A stretch of DNA of 49,617 bases from an uncultured Phycisphaerales bacterium (GCA_903845195.1 CAIMWO010000096.1:1-49617); one strand, 5' to 3'; counted from the stretch's first letter, positions 8,663 through 17,881 are shown. Program-made: numbers and translations. The notes: generated by a model from the letters alone, not told the origin.

Positions 8663-10489
8663 ATGGTTATTGCAACTTCGCCCCCGCCAGCCTCGCCCCT
8701 GCAACCCTTCAAAATTGATTCCTTTACCGACCCCTTTCGCAAGACGTTCCTCTCCCTCTTCGGCCGGCCCATCGAGCACATGCTCGCCTTCGATCAACTC
8801 AACGAACGTTACGCTGCCGCGCAAACCTGTGTCGAAACCGACTTCCTCCACCGTGCCCTGGCTGTCCTCAACGTCTCTTACACCATTGACGAAGAAGCCC
8901 TCGCCCGCATCCCCAAGACCGGCCCCCTCGTCATCATCTCCAACCATCCCTTCGGCGGCCTCGACGGCGTCATCCTCGCCGCCATTCTTCGCAAAGTCCG
9001 CCCCGACACCAAAGTCATGGCCAATTTCCTTCTGTCGCGCATCCCCGAACTCCGCGACACGATGATTTTCGTCGATCCCTTCGGCGGGGAAAATGCCGTC
9101 CGCAATAACCTCGCCGCCATCCGCCAGTCCATCGAACATATTCAATCGGGCAACGCCTTGATCATCTTCCCCGCCGGCGAAGTGTCGCACCTCGACCTCA
9201 AACAACGCGCCATCATCGATCCCCAGTGGTCTACCACCGTCGCCCGCATCGTCCGCAAGACCAAGGCGCCGGTCCTCCCCATCTATTTCCACGGCAACAA
9301 TTCCAAACTCTTCAACCTTCTCGGTCTCGTCCACCCGCTGCTCCGCACCGCCATGCTTCCCCGCGAATTGCTCAACAAACGTCACGCCCGTGTCGCGGTG
9401 GAAATCGGCACCGTCGTCCCCTCCAAGAAACTCGTCGAGTTCCCCTCCGATGAAGAAATGACGGCTTACCTCCGTCTGCGCACGTACATCCTGCAGACCC
9501 GTCGGGCCGATCAAACGACTGAAGCCGTCAATCGTCCCCTTGCTACCAGTACGCATGCCCCGATCGCCCCGCCACGGGATCTCGGTTTGATGCTGGCGGA
9601 AATCCACGCCCTTCCCGCCGAGGCCCTCCTGACCGACAACGCCGATTACGCCATCTATGCCGCCTCTGCGGAGAAAATTCCCCACCTCCTCCATGAAATC
9701 GGCCGCCAGCGCGAAATCACCTTCCGCGGCGCCAACGAAGGTACCGGCAAACCGCTCGACCTCGACCACTTCGATCCCGACTACATCCACCTCTTCTGTT
9801 GGTGCAAAGCCAAGCAGGAACTCGTCGGCGCCTACCGCCTCGGCCAGACCGATGTCCTCCTCGCCAAACACGGCGTCGACGGCCTCTATACCCGCACGCT
9901 CTTCAAATTCGATCTCAAACTCCTCGAACAGATCGGCCCCGCCCTCGAACTCGGCCGGTCCTTCATCCGCCCGGAATACCAGCGTTCCTATTCGCCTCTC
10001 CTGCTGCTCTGGAAAGGCATCGGCCAGTACATCGTCCGCAACCCGCGCTACCAGGTCATGTTCGGCCCCGTCTCCATCAACAATCAATACCAGTCGTTTT
10101 CCCGCCAGCTCATCATGACCTTCCTCCGTCATACCAGTGCGAGCCACCTGGCCGGTCTCATTCGCGCCAAGAATCCGCCGCGTATTGCTCCGATTCGCAA
10201 TGCCTACATCCGCGAGTATTCCACGGTCGTCCGCGATATCGACGAGGTTTCCGACCTCGTCGCCGAGATCGAATCTGATCGCAAGGGCATTCCCATTCTT
10301 CTCAAGCAATACATGAAACTCTCCGCGCGTTTCCTCGGCTTCAACATCGATCCTGATTTTGGCGACGTCCTCGACGGGCTCGTCCTCGTCGATCTTCGCC
10401 GCACCGACCGCAAACTCCTCGAACGCTTCACCGGCAAAGAAGGCGCCGAAGTCATCTATCAATACCAGAAGGATCACCCGACCGCGTGA
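8663..10489 (+). CDS. bifunctional acyltransferase, PlsC-type plus GNAT-like (OlsF-like)
   Basis: A 608-residue protein of two parts. Residues ~60-270 form a glycerolipid acyltransferase domain with His95 and Asp101 in NHPFGGLDG (the HX5D form seen in this subgroup) and FPAGEVSH as the acceptor-site motif. Residues ~310-600 resemble the N-acyltransferase (OlsB/'hemolysin'-type GNAT) domain, including AYRLGQTDVL, LELGRSFIRPEYQ and the LLLLWKGI segment. This order matches OlsF, which makes phosphate-free ornithine lipids by N- and then O-acylation; whether ornithine is the substrate here is inferred. GGAGG lies at 8654-8658, four bases before the ATG. No lipid genes neighbour it. Confidence 0.8.
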   Translation: MVIATSPPPASPLQPFKIDSFTDPFRKTFLSLFGRPIEHMLAFDQLNERYAAAQTCVETDFLHRALAVLNVSYTIDEEALARIPKTGPLVIISNHPFGGLDGVILAAILRKVRPDTKVMANFLLSRIPELRDTMIFVDPFGGENAVRNNLAAIRQSIEHIQSGNALIIFPAGEVSHLDLKQRAIIDPQWSTTVARIVRKTKAPVLPIYFHGNNSKLFNLLGLVHPLLRTAMLPRELLNKRHARVAVEIGTVVPSKKLVEFPSDEEMTAYLRLRTYILQTRRADQTTEAVNRPLATSTHAPIAPPRDLGLMLAEIHALPAEALLTDNADYAIYAASAEKIPHLLHEIGRQREITFRGANEGTGKPLDLDHFDPDYIHLFCWCKAKQELVGAYRLGQTDVLLAKHGVDGLYTRTLFKFDLKLLEQIGPALELGRSFIRPEYQRSYSPLLLLWKGIGQYIVRNPRYQVMFGPVSINNQYQSFSRQLIMTFLRHTSASHLAGLIRAKNPPRIAPIRNAYIREYSTVVRDIDEVSDLVAEIESDRKGIPILLKQYMKLSARFLGFNIDPDFGDVLDGLVLVDLRRTDRKLLERFTGKEGAEVIYQYQKDHPTA

Positions 10490-10611
10490 ATTCCCAACCG
10501 GTCGCCAATCCACAGTTTTGTCTAGGCGCGTTCGCGTCTCCATGGCAGATCAATCCTGCTTCTTGATGCTTTCACCTTGAAACTTCCTTCACGTCCCCCC
10601 ATCATTCTTCC

Positions 10612-12174
10612 ATGACCACCTCTCGATCGCTTACCACTGTTGCGCTTCTTCTTCCGCTGCTGGGCATACTGATTGCCACGGTGGCGGCGAAGACAGGGCA
10701 GGATGCGGCACGCTACGTGCAGACTGTTGAGATTCAAAAGGGGCGTTATTACTGGCAGAACGAACTTGCGCAGGCGCGGCTGCGCAATGATCCGCCGGAG
10801 AAAATTGCAGAGCTCGAAAGAATCTTTGCCGAGCATCTCGCACGCCAGCCGACCTCCTACACCGAGCCCGGCCGGCAATTTACCAATTGGGATGCGTATC
10901 GCTACGAGGAAATCGTTCTCTCCGGCTATATCTATCGTCACGATCAGCCTGGGCCGGAATACGATCCCTTTGTGAAAGATCCCAATACCGGCGAGCGGCG
11001 CATCAAGAATGTCGTGTGGTATCCACTCTATCCGCTGCTGGGCATAGCCGTGGTCCAACTGACCGGTTTGCCGGCGCATCACGCGCTGACGCTCGTCTCA
11101 TCGATCTGTATCATTGCCACGTCACTTCTCCTGATAAAATTCACCCGCAACCATTTCCTGCAGCGTCTGGGCCATTCAGAATTCAGCACCGAAAATGCAG
11201 AATCCGCATCGCTCTTCACCCTCGCTCTCCTGCTGTTTGCGCCCTGCTCGATTTTTCTTTACGCCAACTTCACCGAATCGCTCTTTACGCTTCTGCTCCT
11301 GGCGTTTCTCTATTGTCTGCAACAGAAATGGTGGTGGCGTGCGGCGGCCGTTGCGGCGTTCGCCGCCGCTTGCCGGTCCCAAGGCGTTCTTTTTGGTCCG
11401 CTTCTTGCAGTTTTCTACCTCATCGAACCACGAAGGGAAGACGACACGGAGGGCGGGAAAATTTCATACATTGTGCCTCCCGTCTCTCTTCGTGCCTTCG
11501 TCTCTTCGTGTTTCACCCGCCTCCCCATGGCGTTCGGCCTGGGCCTCGTCTCTTCGATCGGCATCGTCGCTTACATGCTCTACCTCCAGATCACCTTCCA
11601 CGATGCCCTGGCCTTTATGCACGCGCAGTACGGATGGAACGTCGGCATCAATCGTCAGACTCTTGCGACGGCATTGAATCCGGCTCATGCACTCTCTGAT
11701 TTTTTCTTTTATCTTCTCTATTTTCGTCCCATGGACTGGCCGCGTTTTTGGGAGGCGTGCTGCCTCTTCTGGCCACCAGCAGTGCTCTTCTTTGGTCGTC
11801 GCTGGCTGACGCGAGAGTTAGCGATGATCGGCTGGATTCTCTGGGCGCTGCCGTACGTCTCCAACTCCATCGCAGGCAACCCGCCCGAGGCCACCCGCTG
11901 GATGTCGATGGGCAGATTCATGGCCGTGCTGATTCCCGCACAGATCATCCTGGGCGCCTGGCTCGCGGGCCTCAAACCGGCAGTCAAATGGAAATCGGCC
12001 GCGGCCGAACCGCAAGCCATCGCAGTGCCAAGCGTAGCTTCTGTTTCGAGTTCGTCGCCAAATCTGGTCAAAGACCTCCAGTTTTCACCACGGCTTTGGA
12101 TCACTTTGAGCCTATCTCTCGTCGCGTTCACACTATTTTGCTATAAGTTCGGCACCGGCGAATGGATAGGGTGA
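10612..12174 (+). CDS. PIG-V-like membrane mannosyltransferase (GT-C fold)
   Basis: A 520-residue polytopic membrane protein. After an N-terminal helix comes a periplasmic loop with Asn92-Trp93-Asp94 in FTNWDAYRYEEIVLSGY, then NVVWYPLYPLL, FTESLFTLLLLAFLY and ACRSQG, the order of motifs in PIG-V type GT-C glycosyltransferases that take sugars from polyprenyl phosphate. Acceptor and sugar are unknown. Residues ~272-302 are encoded by a copy of the dispersed CACGAAG inverted repeat and form a hydrophilic loop absent from what the family fold needs, so the gene has absorbed a repeat in frame. No Shine-Dalgarno sequence precedes ATG 10612; the start is the first in-frame ATG before the first helix. 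Confidence 0.72.
   Translation: MTTSRSLTTVALLLPLLGILIATVAAKTGQDAARYVQTVEIQKGRYYWQNELAQARLRNDPPEKIAELERIFAEHLARQPTSYTEPGRQFTNWDAYRYEEIVLSGYIYRHDQPGPEYDPFVKDPNTGERRIKNVVWYPLYPLLGIAVVQLTGLPAHHALTLVSSICIIATSLLLIKFTRNHFLQRLGHSEFSTENAESASLFTLALLLFAPCSIFLYANFTESLFTLLLLAFLYCLQQKWWWRAAAVAAFAAACRSQGVLFGPLLAVFYLIEPRREDDTEGGKISYIVPPVSLRAFVSSCFTRLPMAFGLGLVSSIGIVAYMLYLQITFHDALAFMHAQYGWNVGINRQTLATALNPAHALSDFFFYLLYFRPMDWPRFWEACCLFWPPAVLFFGRRWLTRELAMIGWILWALPYVSNSIAGNPPEATRWMSMGRFMAVLIPAQIILGAWLAGLKPAVKWKSAAAEPQAIAVPSVASVSSSSPNLVKDLQFSPRLWITLSLSLVAFTLFCYKFGTGEWIG
11426..11515. repeat. CACGAAG-type inverted repeat inside a coding region
   Basis: Left arm 11426-11457 (AACCACGAAGGGAAGACG and on) and right arm 11476-11515 (ending CTTCGTCTCTTCGTGTTTCA) are imperfect reverse complements with an 18-base spacer. 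Related copies sit between genes at 382-416, 34096-34182 and 46029-46060. Here the copy is read through in frame by the PIG-V-like gene. Confidence 0.7.
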
Positions 12175-12271
12175 TACTCCACGAAATCTCCTCTTCCCGG
12201 TTCGTCTGCCCATTCCCTGCGCGAGATTTTTCCGTCAAAAGTACCTATGCCTAAAATTTAAGCACGACGCT

Positions 12272-12340
12272 TTTGATCGCAGCATCGCCAGATAAAAAAA
12301 TGATCCATTTCTGATCGCGCTCATCGGGTAAAAAATAATC
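12272..12340. repeat. degenerate tandem repeat upstream of glnN
   Basis: Two ~33-base units follow each other: 12272-12305 and 12309-12340. Both read (T)TGATCGC, then CATCG, then a TAAAAAA run and finish with ATC. They could be paired regulator sites for glutamine synthetase or a decayed duplication. Confidence 0.4.
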
Positions 12341-12626
12341 TTCAAACACTTTGCATAAAAGCACTTGCGCCAGACACCCATGACCATCTCTTCACTGCCA
12401 AAAAAGGTTGAGTCAGATAATTCACACCGTCGCATTGCCGGTATGCAAGTTGCAGACTATCCTGTGCGAATTCATGGACGAATTCCCGGCTGTGCGCTGC
12501 GCGCAGATTTAGGTTCGGCGCTCACCGGCCCCGGATGGCGGACTGCCCCAGACCGTCGGCGGACGGAAAAACAGGTAGCCTTCCTTCCCTCATGGACGAT
12601 TCAGCGATTTTTTTTTTGATAACCCC

Positions 12627-12645
12627 CAGCGGCATGACACCGCTG
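12627..12645 (+). promoter_or_regulatory. short hairpin in the glnN leader
   Basis: CAGCGG at 12627-12632 pairs with CCGCTG at 12640-12645 around a 7-base loop, about 50 bases before the start codon and just after a T-run. A role in attenuation or mRNA stability is possible but unproven. Confidence 0.3.
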
Positions 12646-12694
12646 TTGATGGCGGTTTAGATCGGTCACCTTATTTTTCAGGAGCTCGAGTCCT

Positions 12695-14878
12695 ATGGGT
12701 TCAACCAATGCTCGCAGTGCAGCGATTGCAGCGCTCACCAACTTCAAGTCCATCGCCCCGCGCGTCAACTTCAAGGACACGCCGGTCAAGGACTTGTACG
12801 CGTCCAACGTATTCACCACTGAAGTGCAGCGCGACCGTCTTCCCAAGGCCGTCTTCAAGAAACTCCAACAAACGATCAAGAAGGGAACCTCGCTCGATCC
12901 CTCCATCGCCGATGCGGTGGCCATTGCTATGAAAGATTGGGCCATCGACAAAGGCGCCACGCACTTCACCCATATTTTCTATCCCATGACCGGCATCACA
13001 GCAGAGAAGCACGACTCGTTCCTCTCGCCCACCGGCGACGATACCGCCATCCTCGAATTCTCCGGCAAGGAACTCGTTCAGGGCGAGCCTGACGCCTCGT
13101 CCTTCCCGTCCGGCGGTCTCCGCGCCACGTTTGAAGCCCGCGGCTACACCGCGTGGGATCCGACCTCGCCGGCGTACATTCTTGAGAATCCCAACGGCAC
13201 GGTCCTGGTAATCCCCACGTGCTTCGTCAGCTGGACGGGCGAGGCGCTCGACAAGAAGACGCCGCTGCTCCGTTCGATGGAAGCGGTTTCCAACCAGGCC
13301 GTTCGTCTGTTGAAACTTTTCGGGAAAAATGTCGACAAGGTTTTTGCGACCGTCGGCCCGGAGCAGGAATACTTCCTCATCGACCGCAATTTCTATTTCG
13401 CCCGGCCCGACCTCATCAACGCCGGCCGGACGCTGTTTGGCGCCAAGCCCCCCAAGGGCCAGGAAATGGAAGACCACTATTTCGGTTCCATTCCCGAGCG
13501 CGTTCTGGCTTGCATGCTCGAAGCCGAACATGAGCTCTACAAGCTGGGCGTTCCGGTGAAGACCCGCCACAACGAAGTGGCCCCGGCCCAGTATGAAATC
13601 GCACCGATCTTCGAGAACGCCAACCTGGCGCATGATCACCAGATGCTGACCATGGAAGTGCTTCGCCGCACCGCGGAGAAGTATGGTCTGTCATGCCTGC
13701 TGCATGAGAAGCCGTTTGCCGGCGTCAATGGTTCCGGCAAGCACAACAACTGGTCGATCGCCACCGAGTCGGAGAACCTGCTGAACCCGGGAAACACGCC
13801 GCACGAGAACGCCCAGTTCCTGACGTTCTGCTGTGCGGTGATTCGCGCCGTCGATAAGTATGCCGGCCTGCTTCGCGTGGCCGTGGCCTCGGCAGGAAAT
13901 GACCATCGCCTGGGCGCCAACGAAGCTCCGCCGGCGATCATTTCGATCTTCCTGGGCGACCAGCTCAACGACATCATGGAACAACTCGAGAAGGGCAGCC
14001 CGTCGTCGACCAAGCATGGCGGCACGATGGAACTGGGCGCTTCGGTCCTTCCGAAGCTGCCGCGTGACGCCGGCGACCGTAACCGTACTTCGCCGTTCGC
14101 GTTTACAGGCAACAAGTTTGAGTTCCGTGCGGTATCGTCGGGGCAGTCGATCGCCGGACCGAACACGGCGCTCAACACGATGGTTGCCGAATCGCTGGAC
14201 TACATCGCCACGAAGCTCGAAGCCGACGTCAAGGGCGGCAAGGACTTCAACAAGTCCCTGCAGGCGGTCCTCAGCGACATCGTCAAGCAGCACAAGCGGA
14301 TCATCTTCAACGGCGACAACTACACGGAAGCGTGGCATGCCGAAGCCGAGAAGCGCGGCCTGCCGAACTTCCGGTCGACGGTGGACTGCCTGCCGTACTT
14401 CATTTCGAAGGAAGTCGTCGATCTCTTCAGCAAGTACAAGGTTCTCAGCGAACGCGAGATTCACAGCCGCTATGAGATCTTCCTGGAAAACTACAAGAAG
14501 ACGATCAACATCGAAGCGCAGCTCACGGCGAGCATCGCCAAGACGCAGATCCTGCCGGCGGCGATCCGTTACCAGGGCGAAGTGGCTCACAGCCTCGCGG
14601 CCGTCAAGGCTGCCGGCGGCAACAATGTTGCCGAGCAGGAAGCCATGTTGAAGGAAATCTCAGGTACGATCAGCGAACTCCAGAAGAAGATCGCGGCGCT
14701 GGTACATGCGTTCGAGCACACGGCGTCCGGCAGTGCTTTGGATCACGCCAAGTATTCCAAGGAGACGATCATCCCCGCGATGCTCGCCGTTCGCGGCTTG
14801 GCCGACAAGCTTGAGACCATCGTGGCCGATGATCTCTGGCCGCTGCCGACCTATCGCGAGATGCTGTTCATCAAGTAA
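12695..14878 (+). CDS. glnN: glutamine synthetase type III
   Basis: A 727-residue enzyme forming glutamine from glutamate, ammonia and ATP (EC 6.3.1.2). Length and sequence fit the dodecameric type III (GSIII/GlnN) class instead of the ~470-residue type I. Diagnostic stretches are [29 protein letters not shown] (metal-binding Glu), [19 protein letters not shown] and [12 protein letters not shown]. An AGGAG lies about ten bases before ATG 12695. The gene is monocistronic, flanked by a 520-base leader upstream and a clear terminator at 14909. Regulation is suggested by the leader repeats and hairpin. No partner nitrogen genes (amtB, glnB) are in the window. Confidence 0.96.
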   Translation: MGSTNARSAAIAALTNFKSIAPRVNFKDTPVKDLYASNVFTTEVQRDRLPKAVFKKLQQTIKKGTSLDPSIADAVAIAMKDWAIDKGATHFTHIFYPMTGITAEKHDSFLSPTGDDTAILEFSGKELVQGEPDASSFPSGGLRATFEARGYTAWDPTSPAYILENPNGTVLVIPTCFVSWTGEALDKKTPLLRSMEAVSNQAVRLLKLFGKNVDKVFATVGPEQEYFLIDRNFYFARPDLINAGRTLFGAKPPKGQEMEDHYFGSIPERVLACMLEAEHELYKLGVPVKTRHNEVAPAQYEIAPIFENANLAHDHQMLTMEVLRRTAEKYGLSCLLHEKPFAGVNGSGKHNNWSIATESENLLNPGNTPHENAQFLTFCCAVIRAVDKYAGLLRVAVASAGNDHRLGANEAPPAIISIFLGDQLNDIMEQLEKGSPSSTKHGGTMELGASVLPKLPRDAGDRNRTSPFAFTGNKFEFRAVSSGQSIAGPNTALNTMVAESLDYIATKLEADVKGGKDFNKSLQAVLSDIVKQHKRIIFNGDNYTEAWHAEAEKRGLPNFRSTVDCLPYFISKEVVDLFSKYKVLSEREIHSRYEIFLENYKKTINIEAQLTASIAKTQILPAAIRYQGEVAHSLAAVKAAGGNNVAEQEAMLKEISGTISELQKKIAALVHAFEHTASGSALDHAKYSKETIIPAMLAVRGLADKLETIVADDLWPLPTYREMLFIK

Positions 14879-14908
14879 GGCGTAAGCCTCGGCTATACTC
14901 AAGCAATC

Positions 14909-14940
14909 AAAGGGGCCGGTCCGCGAGGATCGGCCCTTTT
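14909..14940 (+). terminator. intrinsic terminator after glnN
   Basis: A 13-bp stem, AAAGGGGCCGGTC (14909-14921) with GATCGGCCCTTTT (14928-14940), two G-T wobbles and a six-base loop, ending in four T residues. It follows the glnN stop by 30 bases. Confidence 0.88.
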
Positions 14941-15028
14941 CATGCGCTGCGGCATCCTGAGTGACTGTGGTATAGTCTTGAGAGGCCATCGTCGGCGTCC
15001 ACGGGTCAGTTCAAATGGAGTCCATTCA

Positions 15029-15547
15029 ATGCCAGTATCCCGACCGTCATGGGACGAATATTACATGACCATCGCCCTGGCTGTGCGTCGGCGGGCGTGT
15101 TGTACGGGCAACCGCGTTGGCGCACTGCTGGTCCGCGATGGCCGCGTCATCGCCACGGGCTATAACGGCACACCCTCCGGCATGCCCAACTGCGACGATG
15201 GCGGCTGCCAGCGTTGCTCACATCCGGAGCTTTATCCGTCCGGCACGGCTTACGATCTGTGCATATGCGTTCATGCCGAACAAAATGCGCTGCTCATGGC
15301 GGCGAAATTCGGCATTGCCACGGCGGGCGCAACTTTATATACGACCATGCGTCCCTGTTTCGGGTGCGCCAAGGAATCGTTGCAGGTGGGCGTGGTCAAG
15401 GTGGTTTACCTGCACGAGTGGCTGCCGAAAGATCCGGCGGCCCGCGAGCAGTACGATCGCCTCATCGCCCACTTCCCCCAAGGCGTCCACCATCTGCCCC
15501 TGCCGGACCCGGAGGAATCCTGGGCCGTGACCAGCAAACGCAAATAG
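15029..15547 (+). CDS. dCMP deaminase family protein
   Basis: A 172-residue zinc-dependent cytidine/deoxycytidylate deaminase that would turn dCMP into dUMP for dTTP synthesis. The zinc site is complete: His and catalytic Glu in CVHAEQNALL and the Cys pair in RPCFGC. GYNGTPSGMPNCDD and the adjacent Cys-rich insert with GCQRCSHP match ComEB/dCMP deaminases, which carry a second structural zinc site. ATG 15029 is chosen because GGAG at 15017-15020 is eight bases upstream and similarity starts at SWDEYYM. A TATAGT near 14970 may be its -10 box. It sits between the glnN terminator and a convergent hydrolase gene. Confidence 0.9.
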   Translation: MPVSRPSWDEYYMTIALAVRRRACCTGNRVGALLVRDGRVIATGYNGTPSGMPNCDDGGCQRCSHPELYPSGTAYDLCICVHAEQNALLMAAKFGIATAGATLYTTMRPCFGCAKESLQVGVVKVVYLHEWLPKDPAAREQYDRLIAHFPQGVHHLPLPDPEESWAVTSKRK

Positions 15548-15573
15548 CGCACGACTATCGCACGCAGATACCT

Positions 15574-17025
15574 TCACTTCGTCTTGGCAGCTTCACGGAT
15601 CTTCTTGAAGTACTTCACGACCTGCGGAACCAGTGCGCTGTGTCCCTGGCCCGGAACCATCTCCCGTTCCGCGACGACAAATCCGGCTTTCCGCAGGACC
15701 TCGGCCGCACGCTCATCCTGTGCCAGCAGATTCTGCGGCGGTCCGTTGTATTGATCCTTCTCGCCATTGAACTGTTGGACGGGCACGGCATTGGCCCGGC
15801 CGGTGGCAGCGCCGCCAAAGAAATTGGCGCACGCGGGGGCGGCGGCAGCGATCAATCCCGGGGAATCAAGCATCGTCCCGTAGCACGGTGAACCTCCGCC
15901 GGAGGTCCCCGTGATATAAATCTTGTCCTCGCCATTGAACGCTTCGTGCACGGTCTTGATCATGGCCAGTGCACCGGGCAGATCGAATGTCAGTCGCAGT
16001 CGGACATTGAACCTTCCGACAAACGGCTTGACGACTTCCTTGGGATACTGCCCCTGGTAATCATTCTCGCCGATTTCATTAGTGTTGCTGAAGGTGACGC
16101 ACGAGATCACGATGAAGGGATCATCGCCGACTTCATGGCGATAGGAGCCGCAGATGGATTCGTGTTCCCGGCCTGCGCCGGCAAAGCAGACGAGGATGGG
16201 TGTTTTCTGTGCGGGGTTCCAGTTTTTCGGCACGGAGACGTAGGCGACCATTTGATGGAGCGGCGTGTGCATCAGGAACACGCCTTGGGTGAACCGGGCA
16301 ATGAGTTCGCGATATTCGCCGGCGGCCATGCCTTTGGGATCGACGCCGGCAATGTGGGAGAGGTAAATTCCGGCGGTGGCGTGCCGGTTAGGGTCGGTGC
16401 CGTCGAGGGTTTTAGCGATGATGTCTTTGGCGGTGGCGGCCAGTGCGCCTTTTTCGGCCAGCGCTTTTTCGGACTGCTCCCAGGTTTTGAGGGCGTCTTT
16501 TCCTTCGATGTGTCCTGCGCCCATCACGTAGAGTTTGCGGGCGTCGTCGAGTCGATCTGACTTGATGGCCTTGTCGATCAATGGGGCGAGGCGTTCCAGA
16601 CGTTCGTTGGGCGTCAGCTCGATGGCCTTGAGGAGGTAGCCGTCGTATTGGGCATCTTCGCCTGTCGCGTGCTTGTGAGTTGCGAGTTCCTCGAGCACTT
16701 TGGCGGCGGCGGCGTAGGCCTTTCGTTTGTGCTCGGTCACGGGAGGGGTTCCTGACGACTCATCGGTGGCGTGGGCGAGTATCTTGGCAGCATCGTCCAT
16801 CATCGGGGCGTCGGGAATAATGGCCTTGGCCTGATCGAGCGCGGCGGCGCCCTCGGATTTGGCTTTATTCTGTCCGCACCAGATGGCCAGATCGATCAAT
16901 GGCACGACGGAACGGCGCAGGTCCAGCTTCAGATTGGCGTTGGGATCCACGGCACCGGCTGCCCGGGCAGATAGATTGCAAAGCAGCAATGCGATCAGGG
17001 CCAACGGCATAGTCATTCGTTGCAT
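15574..17025 (-). CDS. secreted alpha/beta hydrolase-like protein
   Basis: A 483-residue exported protein with a signal peptide (residues 1-22, ending NLSARA). The N-terminal half is helical with TPR-like spacing. From about residue 245 it has an alpha/beta-hydrolase fold: a first strand with TPILVCFAGAGREHESI, a nucleophile elbow ITGTSGGGSPCY (Ser in G-T-S-G-G) and a C-terminal His in GQGHSALVPQV. This resembles PHB-depolymerase/esterase-like or dienelactone-hydrolase-like proteins; substrate unknown. ATG 17025 is preferred over one 11 codons upstream because GAGGAG lies six bases before it and a clean signal peptide starts there. Confidence 0.72.
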   Translation of the reverse strand: MQRMTMPLALIALLLCNLSARAAGAVDPNANLKLDLRRSVVPLIDLAIWCGQNKAKSEGAAALDQAKAIIPDAPMMDDAAKILAHATDESSGTPPVTEHKRKAYAAAAKVLEELATHKHATGEDAQYDGYLLKAIELTPNERLERLAPLIDKAIKSDRLDDARKLYVMGAGHIEGKDALKTWEQSEKALAEKGALAATAKDIIAKTLDGTDPNRHATAGIYLSHIAGVDPKGMAAGEYRELIARFTQGVFLMHTPLHQMVAYVSVPKNWNPAQKTPILVCFAGAGREHESICGSYRHEVGDDPFIVISCVTFSNTNEIGENDYQGQYPKEVVKPFVGRFNVRLRLTFDLPGALAMIKTVHEAFNGEDKIYITGTSGGGSPCYGTMLDSPGLIAAAAPACANFFGGAATGRANAVPVQQFNGEKDQYNGPPQNLLAQDERAAEVLRKAGFVVAEREMVPGQGHSALVPQVVKYFKKIREAAKTK

Positions 17026-17252
17026 AGCCGACTCCTCGTGCGTTTGAACGTGACGCATCCTAACATCGACGCGTGTGAAGCAGCAGGGGTTCCTTGTGGG
17101 CGCGAATTATCAGGCGGGAAGAGGGGGGGGTGATGGGTTGAAATTCTCAATGAGAGGTCGAGTTCCGGACAAAGGAGTAATCTATCTGTTAGGTACTTAA
17201 GTGGCGTTTTTAGATCGAAAACGACATTCTGGATAAGTTCGATGGAATTTTG

Positions 17253-17269
17253 TTGAAACTGTGTCTCAA
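17253..17269. promoter_or_regulatory. inverted repeat resembling a Fur/DtxR-type iron box
   Basis: TTGAAAC (17253-17259), TGT, GTCTCAA (17263-17269): a 7-3-7 dyad with six of seven positions matching, inside a longer dyad TGGAATT...AATTCCA. It lies 44 bases before the FeoA-like start. TTGAGAC-type dyads are bound by ferric-uptake regulators in several phyla; identity of the regulator is inferred. Confidence 0.42.
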
Positions 17270-17312
17270 TTCCACTACGTTATTTATGTCACAGACTTCT
17301 GAAGGAGTACAC

Positions 17313-17618
17313 GTGACTGCCCTGTTCGAAAAGTTTTCTCTTCCCGTCGTCATGCCCGATGCACCCGCTGCGCGACGTACCCGCAAGGGTCTTAGTCTGA
17401 CCGATCTGCAGGCCGGAGAAACCGCCCGCATTCTTCGTGTTGGTTTGGCTGATTCCGGTTGTCGCAAGCGACTGGCAGAGCTTGGTCTCGTCGAAGGTAT
17501 GAAGGTCACGATTCTCTCCGCCGGTGGGGGGGCTGGAACGGTGATGCTTCAGGTCGGCGGGGCGAAAATGGCTCTTGGCGAAGGGTGCGCCGCAGAAGTA
17601 TTCGTCACCCGCGTCTGA
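17313..17618 (+). CDS. FeoA-domain protein 1
   Basis: A 101-residue protein: about 28 N-terminal residues, then a FeoA SH3-like beta-barrel (SLTDLQAGETARILRVG through AAEVFVTRV). Typical FeoA hallmarks are present: CRKRLAELGLVEGMKVTIL and a final valine-rich strand. FeoA domains modulate the ferrous-iron transporter FeoB or occur in metal regulators. Start is taken as GTG 17313, five bases after GAAGGAG; an in-frame ATG at 17286 is the alternative. A second FeoA-like gene follows 38 bases later and no FeoB is in the window, so a role tied to the neighbouring radical SAM genes is possible. A dyad resembling an iron box lies just upstream. Confidence 0.83.
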   Translation: MTALFEKFSLPVVMPDAPAARRTRKGLSLTDLQAGETARILRVGLADSGCRKRLAELGLVEGMKVTILSAGGGAGTVMLQVGGAKMALGEGCAAEVFVTRV

Positions 17619-17656
17619 GATTCAGTTCAAGCGTCTAACTGCAAACCCGGTATCCC

Positions 17657-17881
17657 ATGACACTCAACGAACTGCCCATCGGAAATTCCGCTCAAATCGT
17701 CAAACTCGGCGGCACGCCCGCGATCAAGCGCCGCTTGATGGAGATGGGCATCACTCCAGCCGCGACCATTCAAGCCATTCGCCGTGCCCCGATGGGCGAT
17801 CCACTGGACGTCAAGATTCGCGGCTATCACCTCAGCCTGCGCAAGGAAGAAGCCAGCGCGATCGAAATCTCGCCTGCCTAA
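17657..17881 (+). CDS. feoA: FeoA-domain protein 2
   Basis: A 74-residue stand-alone FeoA protein, the usual length for the family. MTLNELPIGNSAQIVKL, then AIKRRLMEMGITPAATIQ and a C-terminal LDVKIRGYHLSLRKEEASAI follow the FeoA pattern. It is co-directional with FeoA-like 1 and probably co-transcribed. FeoA binds the cytoplasmic GTPase FeoB at the membrane during Fe(II) import; FeoB must be encoded elsewhere or these FeoAs serve another protein. Converges with the split-barrel gene 81 bases downstream, with no terminator visible between them. Confidence 0.88.
   Translation: MTLNELPIGNSAQIVKLGGTPAIKRRLMEMGITPAATIQAIRRAPMGDPLDVKIRGYHLSLRKEEASAIEISPA

Larger units (their letters stand above)
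12175..12694. other. long leader region of glnN; no supported gene
   Basis: 520 bases without a convincing gene. Features seen: a degenerate direct repeat at 12272-12340, a run of ten T at 12608-12617, and a hairpin at 12627-12645 (CAGCGG / CCGCTG, 7-base loop). The small open frames across it have no ribosome site or recognisable product. I looked for a glutamine riboswitch and found only scattered resemblance. Confidence 0.5.

Noticed and set aside
12365..12619. 84-codon open frame in the glnN leader
   Set aside because: No ribosome site, no recognisable protein, and it ends in a T-run (poly-Phe); more likely leader sequence.
12420..12620. Glutamine riboswitch in the glnN leader
   Set aside because: Only short stretches such as GACGGAA resemble the motif; the conserved core and pseudoknot pairing could not be laid out.
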